This document shows, piece by piece, positions 32,878 to 39,682 of a DNA stretch of 64,000 nucleotides (the stretch's first letter is position 1; every line of letters starts with the position of its first letter). Source of the DNA: Mycolicibacterium sp. HK-90 (GTDB lineage Bacteria > Actinomycetota > Actinomycetes > Mycobacteriales > Mycobacteriaceae). The stretch is from NCBI RefSeq assembly GCF_030486405.1, contig NZ_CP129613.1, positions 1,736,001 through 1,800,000 of the forward strand, given 5' to 3'. The position numbers were made by a program, and so were the translations under genes. A model generated the notes under the pieces. The model was not told the DNA's origin. It saw only the letters and a program-made list of their open reading frames with translations, and made no database searches.

Positions 32878-32884
32878 TGGCGGC

Positions 32885-33430
32885 ATGCGACGACCGGCAG
32901 CCGAGACCAAGTCCGTGATCCTCGCCGCGGCCCGGGAGCGATTCGCCGCCGACGGGTATGAGCGGGCCACCATCCGGGCCATTGCCGCCGACGCCGGGAT
33001 CGACCCGGCGATGGTGATGCGCTACTACGGCAACAAGGAACGGCTGTTCGCCGCGGCTGCCGAATTCGATCTGGAACTACCGGACCTCACCGAGGTGCCG
33101 CGCGAGCAAGTGGGTGCGGCCCTGGCGGCCCACTTCCTCGACCGTTGGGAGCGCGACGAAGCGCTGTTGATCCTGCTGCGGGCCGGCGTGACCAACGAGG
33201 CCGTTGCCGAGCGGATGCGCACGATCTTCGCCGCGCAGCTCGCTCCGGTCATCGCCGAGACGACGGGCCATGCCCCCGACACCCCGGTGCGGGCCAGCCT
33301 CGCCGCGTCGCAGGTGCTCGGGATGGCGTTGTGCCGCTACGTGCTGGAATTCCCGCCCCTGGTCGCCATGCCGCGTGAGCAGGTGGTCGACTGGATCGGC
33401 CCCACGCTGCAGCGGTATCTCGTCGGCTAG
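32885..33430 (+). CDS. TetR-family repressor of the flavin monooxygenase operon
   Basis: A 181-residue TetR protein with the DNA-binding domain at residues ~8-52 ([31 protein letters not shown]) and a C-terminal domain of the TetR_C 'Rv1255c-like' sort ([29 protein letters not shown]). Two identical-arm operators lie between it and the monooxygenase gene. The likely logic is autorepression relieved by an aromatic ligand that the monooxygenase then oxidises. It converges on the purine nucleoside phosphorylase gene with a 4-nt overlap. Confidence 0.9.
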   Translation: MRRPAAETKSVILAAARERFAADGYERATIRAIAADAGIDPAMVMRYYGNKERLFAAAAEFDLELPDLTEVPREQVGAALAAHFLDRWERDEALLILLRAGVTNEAVAERMRTIFAAQLAPVIAETTGHAPDTPVRASLAASQVLGMALCRYVLEFPPLVAMPREQVVDWIGPTLQRYLVG

Positions 33431-34209
33431 ATCCGCTCGATCACCGAACGCAGCAGCGCGCCCATCCGGGTGGCGGACTGCCGCCCGGCCTCGAGCACCT
33501 CGGCATGGCTGAGCGGCTCGCCCGTCATCCCCGCGGCCAGGTTGGTCACCATCGAGATGCCCAGCACCTCCAGGCCCGCGGCCCTGGCGGCGATCGTCTC
33601 GTGCACCGTCGACATACCGACCAGGTCGGCGCCCAGGGTGCGCAGCATCCGGATCTCGGCCGGGGTCTCGTAGTGGGGGCCGGGCAGCCCGGCGTAGACG
33701 CCTTCGGCCAGGGTCGGCTCGATCTCGCGGGCCAGGTCGCGGAGTCGCGGGGAGTAGGCGTCGACCAGGTCCACGAACTGCGCGCCGACCAGCGGGGACC
33801 GGGCCGTGAGGTTGAGGTGGTCGCTGATCAGCACCGGCTGGCCGACCTGATACTCGGCCCGCAGGCCGCCTGCGGCGTTGGTGAGCACGACGGTGGTGAC
33901 GCCCGTTGCCGCCGCAGTACGCACCGGATGCACCACATGCTGCAGGTCATGGCCCTCATAGGCGTGAATCCGTCCGGCCAGCACCAGGACGCGATGGTCC
34001 CCGATCCGTACCGAATGCAGCTGCCCGCCGTGCCCGGCCGCGCTCGGCGGAGTGAGACCAGGGATGTCGGCCATCGGCACCGTCGCCACGGCATCGCCCA
34101 ATTCGGCCACCGCGGGCGCCCAACCCGAACCCAGCACCACCGCGACATCGTGCTTCTGAACTCCGGTGCGCTCGGTGATGGCGGCCGCGGCGGCCTGGGG
34201 ATCGGTCAC
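33427..34209 (-). CDS. deoD: Purine nucleoside phosphorylase
   Basis: A 260-residue trimeric-type (PNP/MTAP) enzyme that splits inosine and guanosine to base and ribose-1-phosphate. Motifs: VVLGSGW (phosphate loop), [24 protein letters not shown], and [13 protein letters not shown]...GMSTVHE with the catalytic Asn in VTNLAAG. The GTG at 34209 is used; a TTG eight codons upstream is the alternative. A TAAGCT hexamer 8 nt upstream suggests leaderless expression. It is divergent from amiB1 with 47 nt between. Known in M. tuberculosis as deoD/punA. Confidence 0.93.
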   Translation of the reverse strand: MTDPQAAAAAITERTGVQKHDVAVVLGSGWAPAVAELGDAVATVPMADIPGLTPPSAAGHGGQLHSVRIGDHRVLVLAGRIHAYEGHDLQHVVHPVRTAAATGVTTVVLTNAAGGLRAEYQVGQPVLISDHLNLTARSPLVGAQFVDLVDAYSPRLRDLAREIEPTLAEGVYAGLPGPHYETPAEIRMLRTLGADLVGMSTVHETIAARAAGLEVLGISMVTNLAAGMTGEPLSHAEVLEAGRQSATRMGALLRSVIERI

Positions 34210-34244
34210 GATAGGCGAGCTTAACCGCCGCAAACAGGCAGTGA

Positions 34245-34250
34245 GATACT
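34245..34250 (+). promoter_or_regulatory. -10 hexamer for leaderless amiB1
   Basis: GATACT ends 6 nt before the amiB1 ATG at 34257, with GAGG in between, so transcription would begin at or very near the start codon. A facing TAAGCT hexamer for the divergent phosphorylase gene lies about 20 nt away. Confidence 0.4.
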
Positions 34251-34256
34251 GCGAGG

Positions 34257-35441
34257 ATGCCCTCCGCCACCGCCTCGCTCAGCGTCGAGGATGCCGTCAA
34301 CCGGCGTCGTGGCGACCTCATCGAGCTTTCCCATTCGATTCACGCCGAGCCGGAGCTCGCCTTCGCCGAGCACCGCAGCTGCGCCAAGACGCAAGCGCTG
34401 GTGGCCGAGTACGGGTTCGAGATCACTGAGCGAGCCGGCGGGCTGGATACCGCGTTTCGGGCCACCTACGGCAGCGGCCCGCTCGTCGTCGGGATCTGCG
34501 CCGAGTACGACGCGCTGCCCGAGATCGGGCACGCCTGCGGACACAACATCATCGCGGCCTCGGCCGTCGGCACCGCGCTGGCCCTGGCCGACGTCGCGGA
34601 CGAACTGGGCCTGACCGTCGTGCTCGTCGGCACGCCGGCCGAGGAACTCGGCGGCGGAAAGGTGTTGCTGCTCAACGCCGGAGTGTTCGACGACATCGCG
34701 GCGACGGTCATGCTGCACCCCGGGCCGGTGGACATCGCCGCCGCCCGCTCGTTGGCCCTGTCCGAGGTGACGGTCGACTACACCGGCCGTGAGTCCCACG
34801 CGGCCGTGGCCCCGTACCTCGGCGTCAACGCCGCCGACGCGGTCACCGTCGCGCAGGTGGCCATCGGTCTGCTGCGCCAGCAACTCATGCCGGGCCAGAT
34901 GGTGCACGGCATCGTCACCCACGGCGGGCAGGCCACCAATGTCATCCCCGGCCGGGCCGAGATGCGCTACACGATGCGGGCCGCCGACATGCCGGCGTTG
35001 CGTGAGCTGGAAGACCGGATGGCCGGGTGTTTTTCGGCCGGAGCACTGGCGACCGGCTGCGAGCATCGGGTCACCGAGATCGCCCCGGCCTACGCCGAAC
35101 TGGCGCCCGACCCGTGGCTCTCGGAGACCATCCGCGCCGAGATGCTGCGGCTGGGCCGTAACCCGTTGCCGGAGAACGTGGAGGCAAGTGTGCCGTTGGG
35201 CAGTACCGATATGGGCAACATCAGTCAGGTCATGCCTGGCATCCATCCGGTGATCGGTATCGACTCAGGCGGCGCGGCGATCCACCAGCCGGCCTTCACC
35301 GCGGCGGCGGCCGGCCCGAGTGCTGACCAGGCCGTGCTCGAGGGGGCAATCATGTTGGCCCGCACCGTGGTTCAGCTGGCCGAGACACCCGCGGAGCGGG
35401 ATCGGGTGCTGGACGCGCTGCAGCGGAGGCGGGCTTCATGA
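34257..35441 (+). CDS. amiB1: M20-family amidohydrolase (AmiB1-like)
   Basis: A 394-residue zinc amidohydrolase of the M20D/aminoacylase group. Metal-binding features are HACGHNI (His ligand region), the bridging Glu pair in [11 protein letters not shown], and MLHPGP. The dimerization domain begins near [15 protein letters not shown]. Relatives hydrolyse N-acyl amino acids, aminobenzoyl-glutamate or indole-acetyl conjugates. It is joined to amiA1 by an ATGA overlap, and the two look like diverged tandem duplicates. The exact substrate is unknown. Confidence 0.9.
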   Translation: MPSATASLSVEDAVNRRRGDLIELSHSIHAEPELAFAEHRSCAKTQALVAEYGFEITERAGGLDTAFRATYGSGPLVVGICAEYDALPEIGHACGHNIIAASAVGTALALADVADELGLTVVLVGTPAEELGGGKVLLLNAGVFDDIAATVMLHPGPVDIAAARSLALSEVTVDYTGRESHAAVAPYLGVNAADAVTVAQVAIGLLRQQLMPGQMVHGIVTHGGQATNVIPGRAEMRYTMRAADMPALRELEDRMAGCFSAGALATGCEHRVTEIAPAYAELAPDPWLSETIRAEMLRLGRNPLPENVEASVPLGSTDMGNISQVMPGIHPVIGIDSGGAAIHQPAFTAAAAGPSADQAVLEGAIMLARTVVQLAETPAERDRVLDALQRRRAS

Positions 35442-36604
35442 GTGTGCTGTCGCACGCCGCCGCCCGTTGGCTGTCGGCCAACTACGACGAGATGGTGTCG
35501 TGGCGTCGGCACCTGCACGCCCACCCGGAGCTGGGCCGTCAGGAGTTCGCCACCACCGAGTTCGTGGCCAATCACCTGGCCGACGCCGGGCTCAATCCCA
35601 AGGTGCTGCCCGGCGGTACCGGATTGACCTGTGACTTCGGGCCCGAGGACGGCCCGCGGATCGCACTGCGCGCCGATATGGATGCGCTGCCGATGGCCGA
35701 CCGGACCGGCGCGTCCTACGCCTCGACCGTGCCCAACGTCGCGCATGCCTGCGGGCACGATGCGCACACCGCGGTGCTGCTCGGCGCGGCCATGGCGTTG
35801 TCATCGGTGCCGGAGCTGCCGGTCGGGGTGCGGTTGCTGTTCCAGGCGGCCGAGGAACTGATGCCCGGTGGGGCGATCGACGCCATCAACGCCGGGGTAC
35901 TGAGCGGGGTGAGCCGAATCTTCGCCCTGCACTGCGACCCCCGGTTGGCCGTCGGCCGGGTGGCCACCAAGCCCGGGCCGATCACCTCGGCGGCCGATTC
36001 GATCGAGATCACCCTGCACTCACCGGGTGGGCATACCTCCCGCCCTCACCTGACCGGTGACCTGGTCTACGGGTTGGGCAGCCTGATCACCGGCCTGCCC
36101 GGCGTGCTGTCGCGCCGGATCGACCCGCGCCACGACACCGTCATGGTGTGGGGAGCGGTCAACGCCGGGGTGGCCGCCAATGCCATCCCGCAGATCGGCA
36201 CCCTGGCCGGGACGATCCGGACGGCCAGCCGCGACACCTGGTTGACGCTGGAATCGATTGTGGAAGAGACGGTTACGGCCCTGCTCTCACCGCTGAACAT
36301 CGAGCACAGCCTCAACTACCGGCGCGGCGTGCCACCCGTGGTCAACGAAGAGGTGTCCACCCGCATCCTCACCCACGCCATCGAGGCCGTCGGCCCCGAC
36401 GTGCTGGCCGACACCCACCAGTCCGGTGGCGGCGAGGACTTCTCGTGGTACCTCGAAGACGTGCCCGGTGCCATGGGCCGCCTCGGTGTGTGGAGCGGGC
36501 AGGGCCCACAGCTCGACCTGCACCAGCCCACCTTCGACATCGACGAGCGTGCGCTCGGCGTCGGTGTGCGCACGATGGTCAACATCGTCGCCGCCTCTGC
36601 CTGA
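35438..36604 (+). CDS. amiA1: M20-family amidohydrolase (AmiA1-like)
   Basis: A 388-residue M20D amidohydrolase. The metal site is visible as HLHAHPELG, ADMDALPM, HACGHDAHTAVLLGAA, FQAAEELMPGGA and a late His in QSGGGEDFSWYLE. The start overlaps the amiB1 stop (ATGA). AmiA1 and AmiB1 probably form related dimers acting on acylated amino acids. Immediately after its stop, the left inverted repeat of the second DUF559 locus begins (36605). Confidence 0.9.
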   Translation: MSVLSHAAARWLSANYDEMVSWRRHLHAHPELGRQEFATTEFVANHLADAGLNPKVLPGGTGLTCDFGPEDGPRIALRADMDALPMADRTGASYASTVPNVAHACGHDAHTAVLLGAAMALSSVPELPVGVRLLFQAAEELMPGGAIDAINAGVLSGVSRIFALHCDPRLAVGRVATKPGPITSAADSIEITLHSPGGHTSRPHLTGDLVYGLGSLITGLPGVLSRRIDPRHDTVMVWGAVNAGVAANAIPQIGTLAGTIRTASRDTWLTLESIVEETVTALLSPLNIEHSLNYRRGVPPVVNEEVSTRILTHAIEAVGPDVLADTHQSGGGEDFSWYLEDVPGAMGRLGVWSGQGPQLDLHQPTFDIDERALGVGVRTMVNIVAASA

Positions 36605-36680
36605 TTTTTTGCACCGCGAGCGACCGTGTCTGTACGCCGACACGCCGCATTTCGTGTACCTGAACGGTCGCTCGCGCAGC
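36605..36680. repeat. Left inverted repeat of the second DUF559 locus
   Basis: A 76-nt element starting directly after the amiA1 stop. Its first 50 nt are the reverse complement of the right copy (37635-37710) with one mismatch, and positions 36611-36654 are an exact 44-nt match. The last ~26 nt are about three quarters identical. It is itself an imperfect palindrome: a 13-nt arm at 36615-36627 pairs with 36664-36676, with a further GTAC-type pairing inside. Confidence 0.92.
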
Positions 36681-36692
36681 TGACGCACGCAC

Positions 36693-36701
36693 TTATCCAC
36701 A
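36693..36701 (+). promoter_or_regulatory. Perfect DnaA-box nonamer upstream of the second DUF559 gene
   Basis: TTATCCACA matches the consensus DnaA box exactly. It lies between the left inverted repeat and the DUF559 start, 36 nt before the ATG. A single box is not an origin, and a 9-mer can occur by chance, but its place inside the repeat-bounded unit makes it worth noting. No equivalent is seen at the first DUF559 locus. Confidence 0.4.
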
Positions 36702-36737
36702 GGCACAGAAACTCCGACTATCGCTACGCCGTGTCGG

Positions 36738-37643
36738 ATGCCGACGATCAAGGTCATGGATCAGGCGTTGCGAACGATCTTCGAGGCCCAGGGCGGAGTG
36801 GCGACCAGTGCCCAGATTTTGGCCGGCATGTCACGACGTGGACTGCAATCGGCGGTGAATTGCGGTTTGCTGGAACGGATTTGGCAGGGAATCTACTGTC
36901 TCGGTGAACCTGATCTGTTGACGCGTTTGCGTGGTCTGGACCTTTCGTGCGGCGCCAGGGTTCCGGTCTGCCTGGGCACTGCCGCGGCAATCCACGGGTT
37001 CGACACCGAGCAACCCGCGGACTTGCATGTGTTGGAACCTGTGGGGACGCGGTTGCGCTCGTGTGACGGGCTGGTGGTGCACCGCCGCGACGGCGCACGG
37101 CTCACCGTCGTCGACGGCAGATACATCACTGCACCGGCATGGACGGCCATCGAAGTGGCACGCGCACTACGTCGTCCCCGCGCCTTGGCAACGCTGGATG
37201 CCGCGCTGCGCAGCGGTACCTGTAATCGGACCGAACTCTGGCGCGCAGCCCTTGACCAAGCCGGTCGGCGCGGCATCGTCGCTGTCCGCAACTTGATAGC
37301 GCTGGCCGACGGGCGCGCCGAGTCGCCGATGGAGAGCGAGGCGCGGCTCGTCATGCTCGACGGAGGCTTGCCTGCACCGGAACTGCAGTATGAGGTCATC
37401 GATGGCAACGGCAAGGTGCGCAGGCTCGACTTCGCCTGGCCCGAGCACGGGTTGGCGGTCGAGTACGACGGGGTGGACTGGCATGGGAATCCCGATGCGT
37501 TGCGCAACGATCGGCGGCGCACTGCGGCGTTGATGGATGTCGGTTGGACGGTGATCGCGATCGTGTTCGAGGACGTTCGTTATCGCGAAGGTGAAATGGT
37601 AGGGCGTATCAGTCGGCAACTACGCCTGGCCGAGGCCGCGTGA
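36738..37643 (+). CDS. AbiEi-like winged-helix plus DUF559 nuclease protein inside an inverted-repeat element
   Basis: A 301-residue protein. Residues ~8-58 form an AbiEi-type winged helix (LRTIFEAQGGVATSAQIL, then GLQSAVNCGLLERIWQGIYCLG). A middle domain of ~130 residues follows. From ~190 it is DUF559/Vsr-like: ESPMESEARLV (E199), RRLDFAWPEHGLAVEYDG (D231, E242, D244), WHGNPDALRNDRRR and DVGWTVIAI. The acidic motif is complete here, unlike the copy at 6972-7823. The last three codons (GCC GCG TGA) lie in the right inverted repeat. AbiEi is an antitoxin fold; no AbiEii toxin is next to it. The repeats suggest a mobile or repeat-partnered unit, but the mechanism is unknown. Confidence 0.8.
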   Translation: MPTIKVMDQALRTIFEAQGGVATSAQILAGMSRRGLQSAVNCGLLERIWQGIYCLGEPDLLTRLRGLDLSCGARVPVCLGTAAAIHGFDTEQPADLHVLEPVGTRLRSCDGLVVHRRDGARLTVVDGRYITAPAWTAIEVARALRRPRALATLDAALRSGTCNRTELWRAALDQAGRRGIVAVRNLIALADGRAESPMESEARLVMLDGGLPAPELQYEVIDGNGKVRRLDFAWPEHGLAVEYDGVDWHGNPDALRNDRRRTAALMDVGWTVIAIVFEDVRYREGEMVGRISRQLRLAEAA

Positions 37644-37710
37644 GCGACCGCTGCGGTACGCGAAATGCGGCGTGTCGGCGTACAGACACGGTCGCTCGCG
37701 GTGCAGAAAA
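37635..37710. repeat. Right inverted repeat of the second DUF559 locus
   Basis: The inverted partner of 36605-36680. It includes the DUF559 stop codon (37641-37643) and ends 5 nt before the stop of the convergent Rv3304-like gene. The arms GAGCGACCG (37642-37650) and CGGTCGCTC (37689-37697) also make this copy a hairpin by itself. Its best-conserved part, 37661-37704, is the half farthest from the gene. Confidence 0.92.
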
Positions 37711-37715
37711 GAACG

Positions 37716-38183
37716 TTACGGCCCGATGTTGCGCGCGGGGCGGGTGCGTAGATCGTGGACATACTCATCCGGCGCGCCGGCGATCTCCGCGGCGTCGGCC
37801 ATCACCCCGAGATAGCGGGCCGAGGGCAGACCGCCCTCCCACGCGTCGACCACGTACAGCCAGGCCAGCACCGGGTCGGTGGTGGTGTCCGACGACAGCC
37901 GGTCGACCCGGCACCGGATCTTCTTGTGGAAGCCCAGCTCGGAGCCCTCCCACCGGTCCAGTGAATGCTCATCGGCCGGCGTCATGTCGTAGAGCACGAC
38001 GAACACCTTCGACAGCGGGTCTTCGACGACAGTGGCCAGCGCGCCTTCCCAGCCGATGTCCTCACCGCCGAACGTCAAGCGCCAGCCGTGCAACCATCCG
38101 GTACCCGCCATCGGCGAGTGCGGAGCCCGCTCGAGCATTTGCTCCGGGTGCATATTCGATCCATACGCGGCGTACAGCGGCAC
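37716..38183 (-). CDS. Gamma-glutamylcyclotransferase-fold protein (Rv3304-like)
   Basis: A 155-residue protein beginning YAAYGSNMHPEQML, the YGSN loop of the GGCT/AIG2 fold. WLHGWRLTFGGED and VFVVLYDMTPADEHSLDRWEG supply the rest of the pocket; the Glu in DRWEGSE is the expected catalytic acid. It may release 5-oxoproline from gamma-glutamyl compounds or act on another small amide. It is divergent from lpdA. In M. tuberculosis its neighbour amiA1 lies next to it, whereas here the DUF559 element stands between. Confidence 0.83.
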   Translation of the reverse strand: MPLYAAYGSNMHPEQMLERAPHSPMAGTGWLHGWRLTFGGEDIGWEGALATVVEDPLSKVFVVLYDMTPADEHSLDRWEGSELGFHKKIRCRVDRLSSDTTTDPVLAWLYVVDAWEGGLPSARYLGVMADAAEIAGAPDEYVHDLRTRPARNIGP

Positions 38184-38212
38184 GGTAAGACAGCTTAATC
38201 GGCAATGTTGGT

Positions 38213-38218
38213 TAGGTT
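38213..38218 (+). promoter_or_regulatory. -10 hexamer for leaderless lpdA
   Basis: TAGGTT ends 6 nt before the GTG at 38225; no Shine-Dalgarno is present. Transcription is expected to start at the G of the start codon. Confidence 0.4.
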
Positions 38219-38224
38219 GGTCCA

Positions 38225-39640
38225 GTGGCTACCCGCATCGTGATCATCGGCGGCGGACCCGCCGGCTATGAGGCGGCCCTGGTCGCCGCCGCCCGCGGCC
38301 CAGAGGTCGCGCACGTCACCGTCGTCGACAGCGACGGCATCGGCGGTGCGTGCGTGTTGTGGGATTGTGTGCCGTCCAAGACGTTCATCGCCTCCACCGG
38401 CGTGCGCACCGAACTCCGGCGCGCCCCCAACCTGGGGTATTCGCTGGATTTCGAGCAGTCCAAGATCTCGCTGCCGCAGATCAACGAGCGGGTCAAGACC
38501 CTCGCCACCGCCCAGTCCGGCGACATCGCCGAGAGAATGCGCAGCGAGGGGATCGACCTGGTCGCCGGCCGTGGCGAGCTCATCGACGACGTCCCCGGCA
38601 TGGCCCAGCACCGCATCAAGGTCACCTGCCCGGACGGCCGGGTCGACCAGCTCACCGCCGACGTGGTGTTGATCGCCACAGGTGCCAGCCCGCGCGTGTT
38701 GCCGAATGCCGCACCCGACGGCGACCGCATCCTCAACTGGCGCCAGCTGTACGACCTCGACGCGCTGCCCGAGCACCTCGTGGTGGTCGGTTCGGGCGTG
38801 ACCGGTGCCGAGTTCGTCAATGCCTACACCGAACTCGGGGTGACGGTGACGGTGGTCGCCAGCCGCGACCAGATCCTGCCGCACGAGGACTCCGACGCCG
38901 CCGCGGTGCTGGAGGAGGTGTTCTCCGAACGCGGTGTGACGCTGGTGAAGAACGCCCGCGCCGAGTCGGTCACCCGGACCGACAGCGGGGTGCGCGTCAC
39001 CATGGCCGACGGACGCACCGTCGACGGCAGTCACGCCCTGATGACGGTCGGCTCGGTCCCCAACACGAGTGGCCTGGGCCTCGAGCGTGTCGGCATCGAA
39101 CTCGGGCCGGGCAACTACCTCAAGGTCGACCGCGTGTCGCGGACCTCGGTGCCGGGCATCTACGCGGCGGGCGACTGCACCGGCCTGCTGCCGCTGGCCT
39201 CGGTCGCGGCGATGCAGGGGCGCATCGCGATGTATCACGCACTCGGCGAGGCGGTGGCCCCGATCCGGCTGCGGACGGTGGCCGCGGCGGTGTTCACCCG
39301 CCCGGAGATCGCCGCCGTCGGGGTGCCGCAGGACAAGATCGACGACGGATCCGTGCCGGCCCGCACCCTGACCCTGCCGCTCAACACCAACGCCCGGGCC
39401 AAGATGTCCAGCCTGCGCCGCGGCTTCGTCAAGATCTTCTGCCGGCCGGCGACAGGTGTGGTGATCGGCGGTGTGGTGGTGGCGCCGATCGCCTCCGAGC
39501 TCATCTTGCCGATCGCCCTGGCCGTACAGAACGGCATCCCGGTCGACGAGCTGGCCCAGACGTTCTCGGTGTACCCGTCGCTGTCCGGATCGATCACCGA
39601 AGCGGCACGTCAGCTGATGAAACACGACGACCTGGACTAG
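38225..39640 (+). CDS. lpdA: NAD(P)H quinone reductase, lipoamide-dehydrogenase-like (LpdA)
   Basis: A 471-residue flavoprotein disulfide-reductase-fold enzyme. It has an FAD loop (IVIIGGGPAGYEAALVAA), an NAD(P) loop (LVVVGSGVTGAEFVNAYTELG), the second FAD motif (GIYAAGDCTGLLPLAS) and a C-terminal dimer domain. It lacks the catalytic His-Glu pair of true disulfide reductases (the region reads YPSLSGSI), so it fits LpdA, a quinone reductase. The redox-loop Cys pair is retained as GGACVLWDCVPSK (C43, C48), where I recall M. tuberculosis LpdA keeping only one. GTG start; glpD2 follows at 42 nt, as in M. tuberculosis. Confidence 0.9.
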   Translation: MATRIVIIGGGPAGYEAALVAAARGPEVAHVTVVDSDGIGGACVLWDCVPSKTFIASTGVRTELRRAPNLGYSLDFEQSKISLPQINERVKTLATAQSGDIAERMRSEGIDLVAGRGELIDDVPGMAQHRIKVTCPDGRVDQLTADVVLIATGASPRVLPNAAPDGDRILNWRQLYDLDALPEHLVVVGSGVTGAEFVNAYTELGVTVTVVASRDQILPHEDSDAAAVLEEVFSERGVTLVKNARAESVTRTDSGVRVTMADGRTVDGSHALMTVGSVPNTSGLGLERVGIELGPGNYLKVDRVSRTSVPGIYAAGDCTGLLPLASVAAMQGRIAMYHALGEAVAPIRLRTVAAAVFTRPEIAAVGVPQDKIDDGSVPARTLTLPLNTNARAKMSSLRRGFVKIFCRPATGVVIGGVVVAPIASELILPIALAVQNGIPVDELAQTFSVYPSLSGSITEAARQLMKHDDLD

Positions 39641-39669
39641 AGAATCCGGCGGATCCCACGCCGTCCACG

Positions 39670-39675
39670 TAGCCT
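39670..39675 (+). promoter_or_regulatory. -10 hexamer for leaderless glpD2
   Basis: TAGCCT ends 7 nt before the GTG at 39683 with no clear ribosome-binding site. glpD2 could therefore be expressed separately from lpdA. Confidence 0.35.
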
Positions 39676-39682
39676 GGGGATC

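Noticed and set aside
36693..36701. Replication origin at the DnaA box
   Set aside because: Only one nonamer is present and there is no AT-rich unwinding region, dnaA or dnaN nearby.
36605..37710. Conventional insertion sequence
   Set aside because: The inverted repeats suggest one, but the enclosed protein has no DDE, HUH or serine/tyrosine recombinase motif, and I could not identify a target-site duplication beside the repeats.
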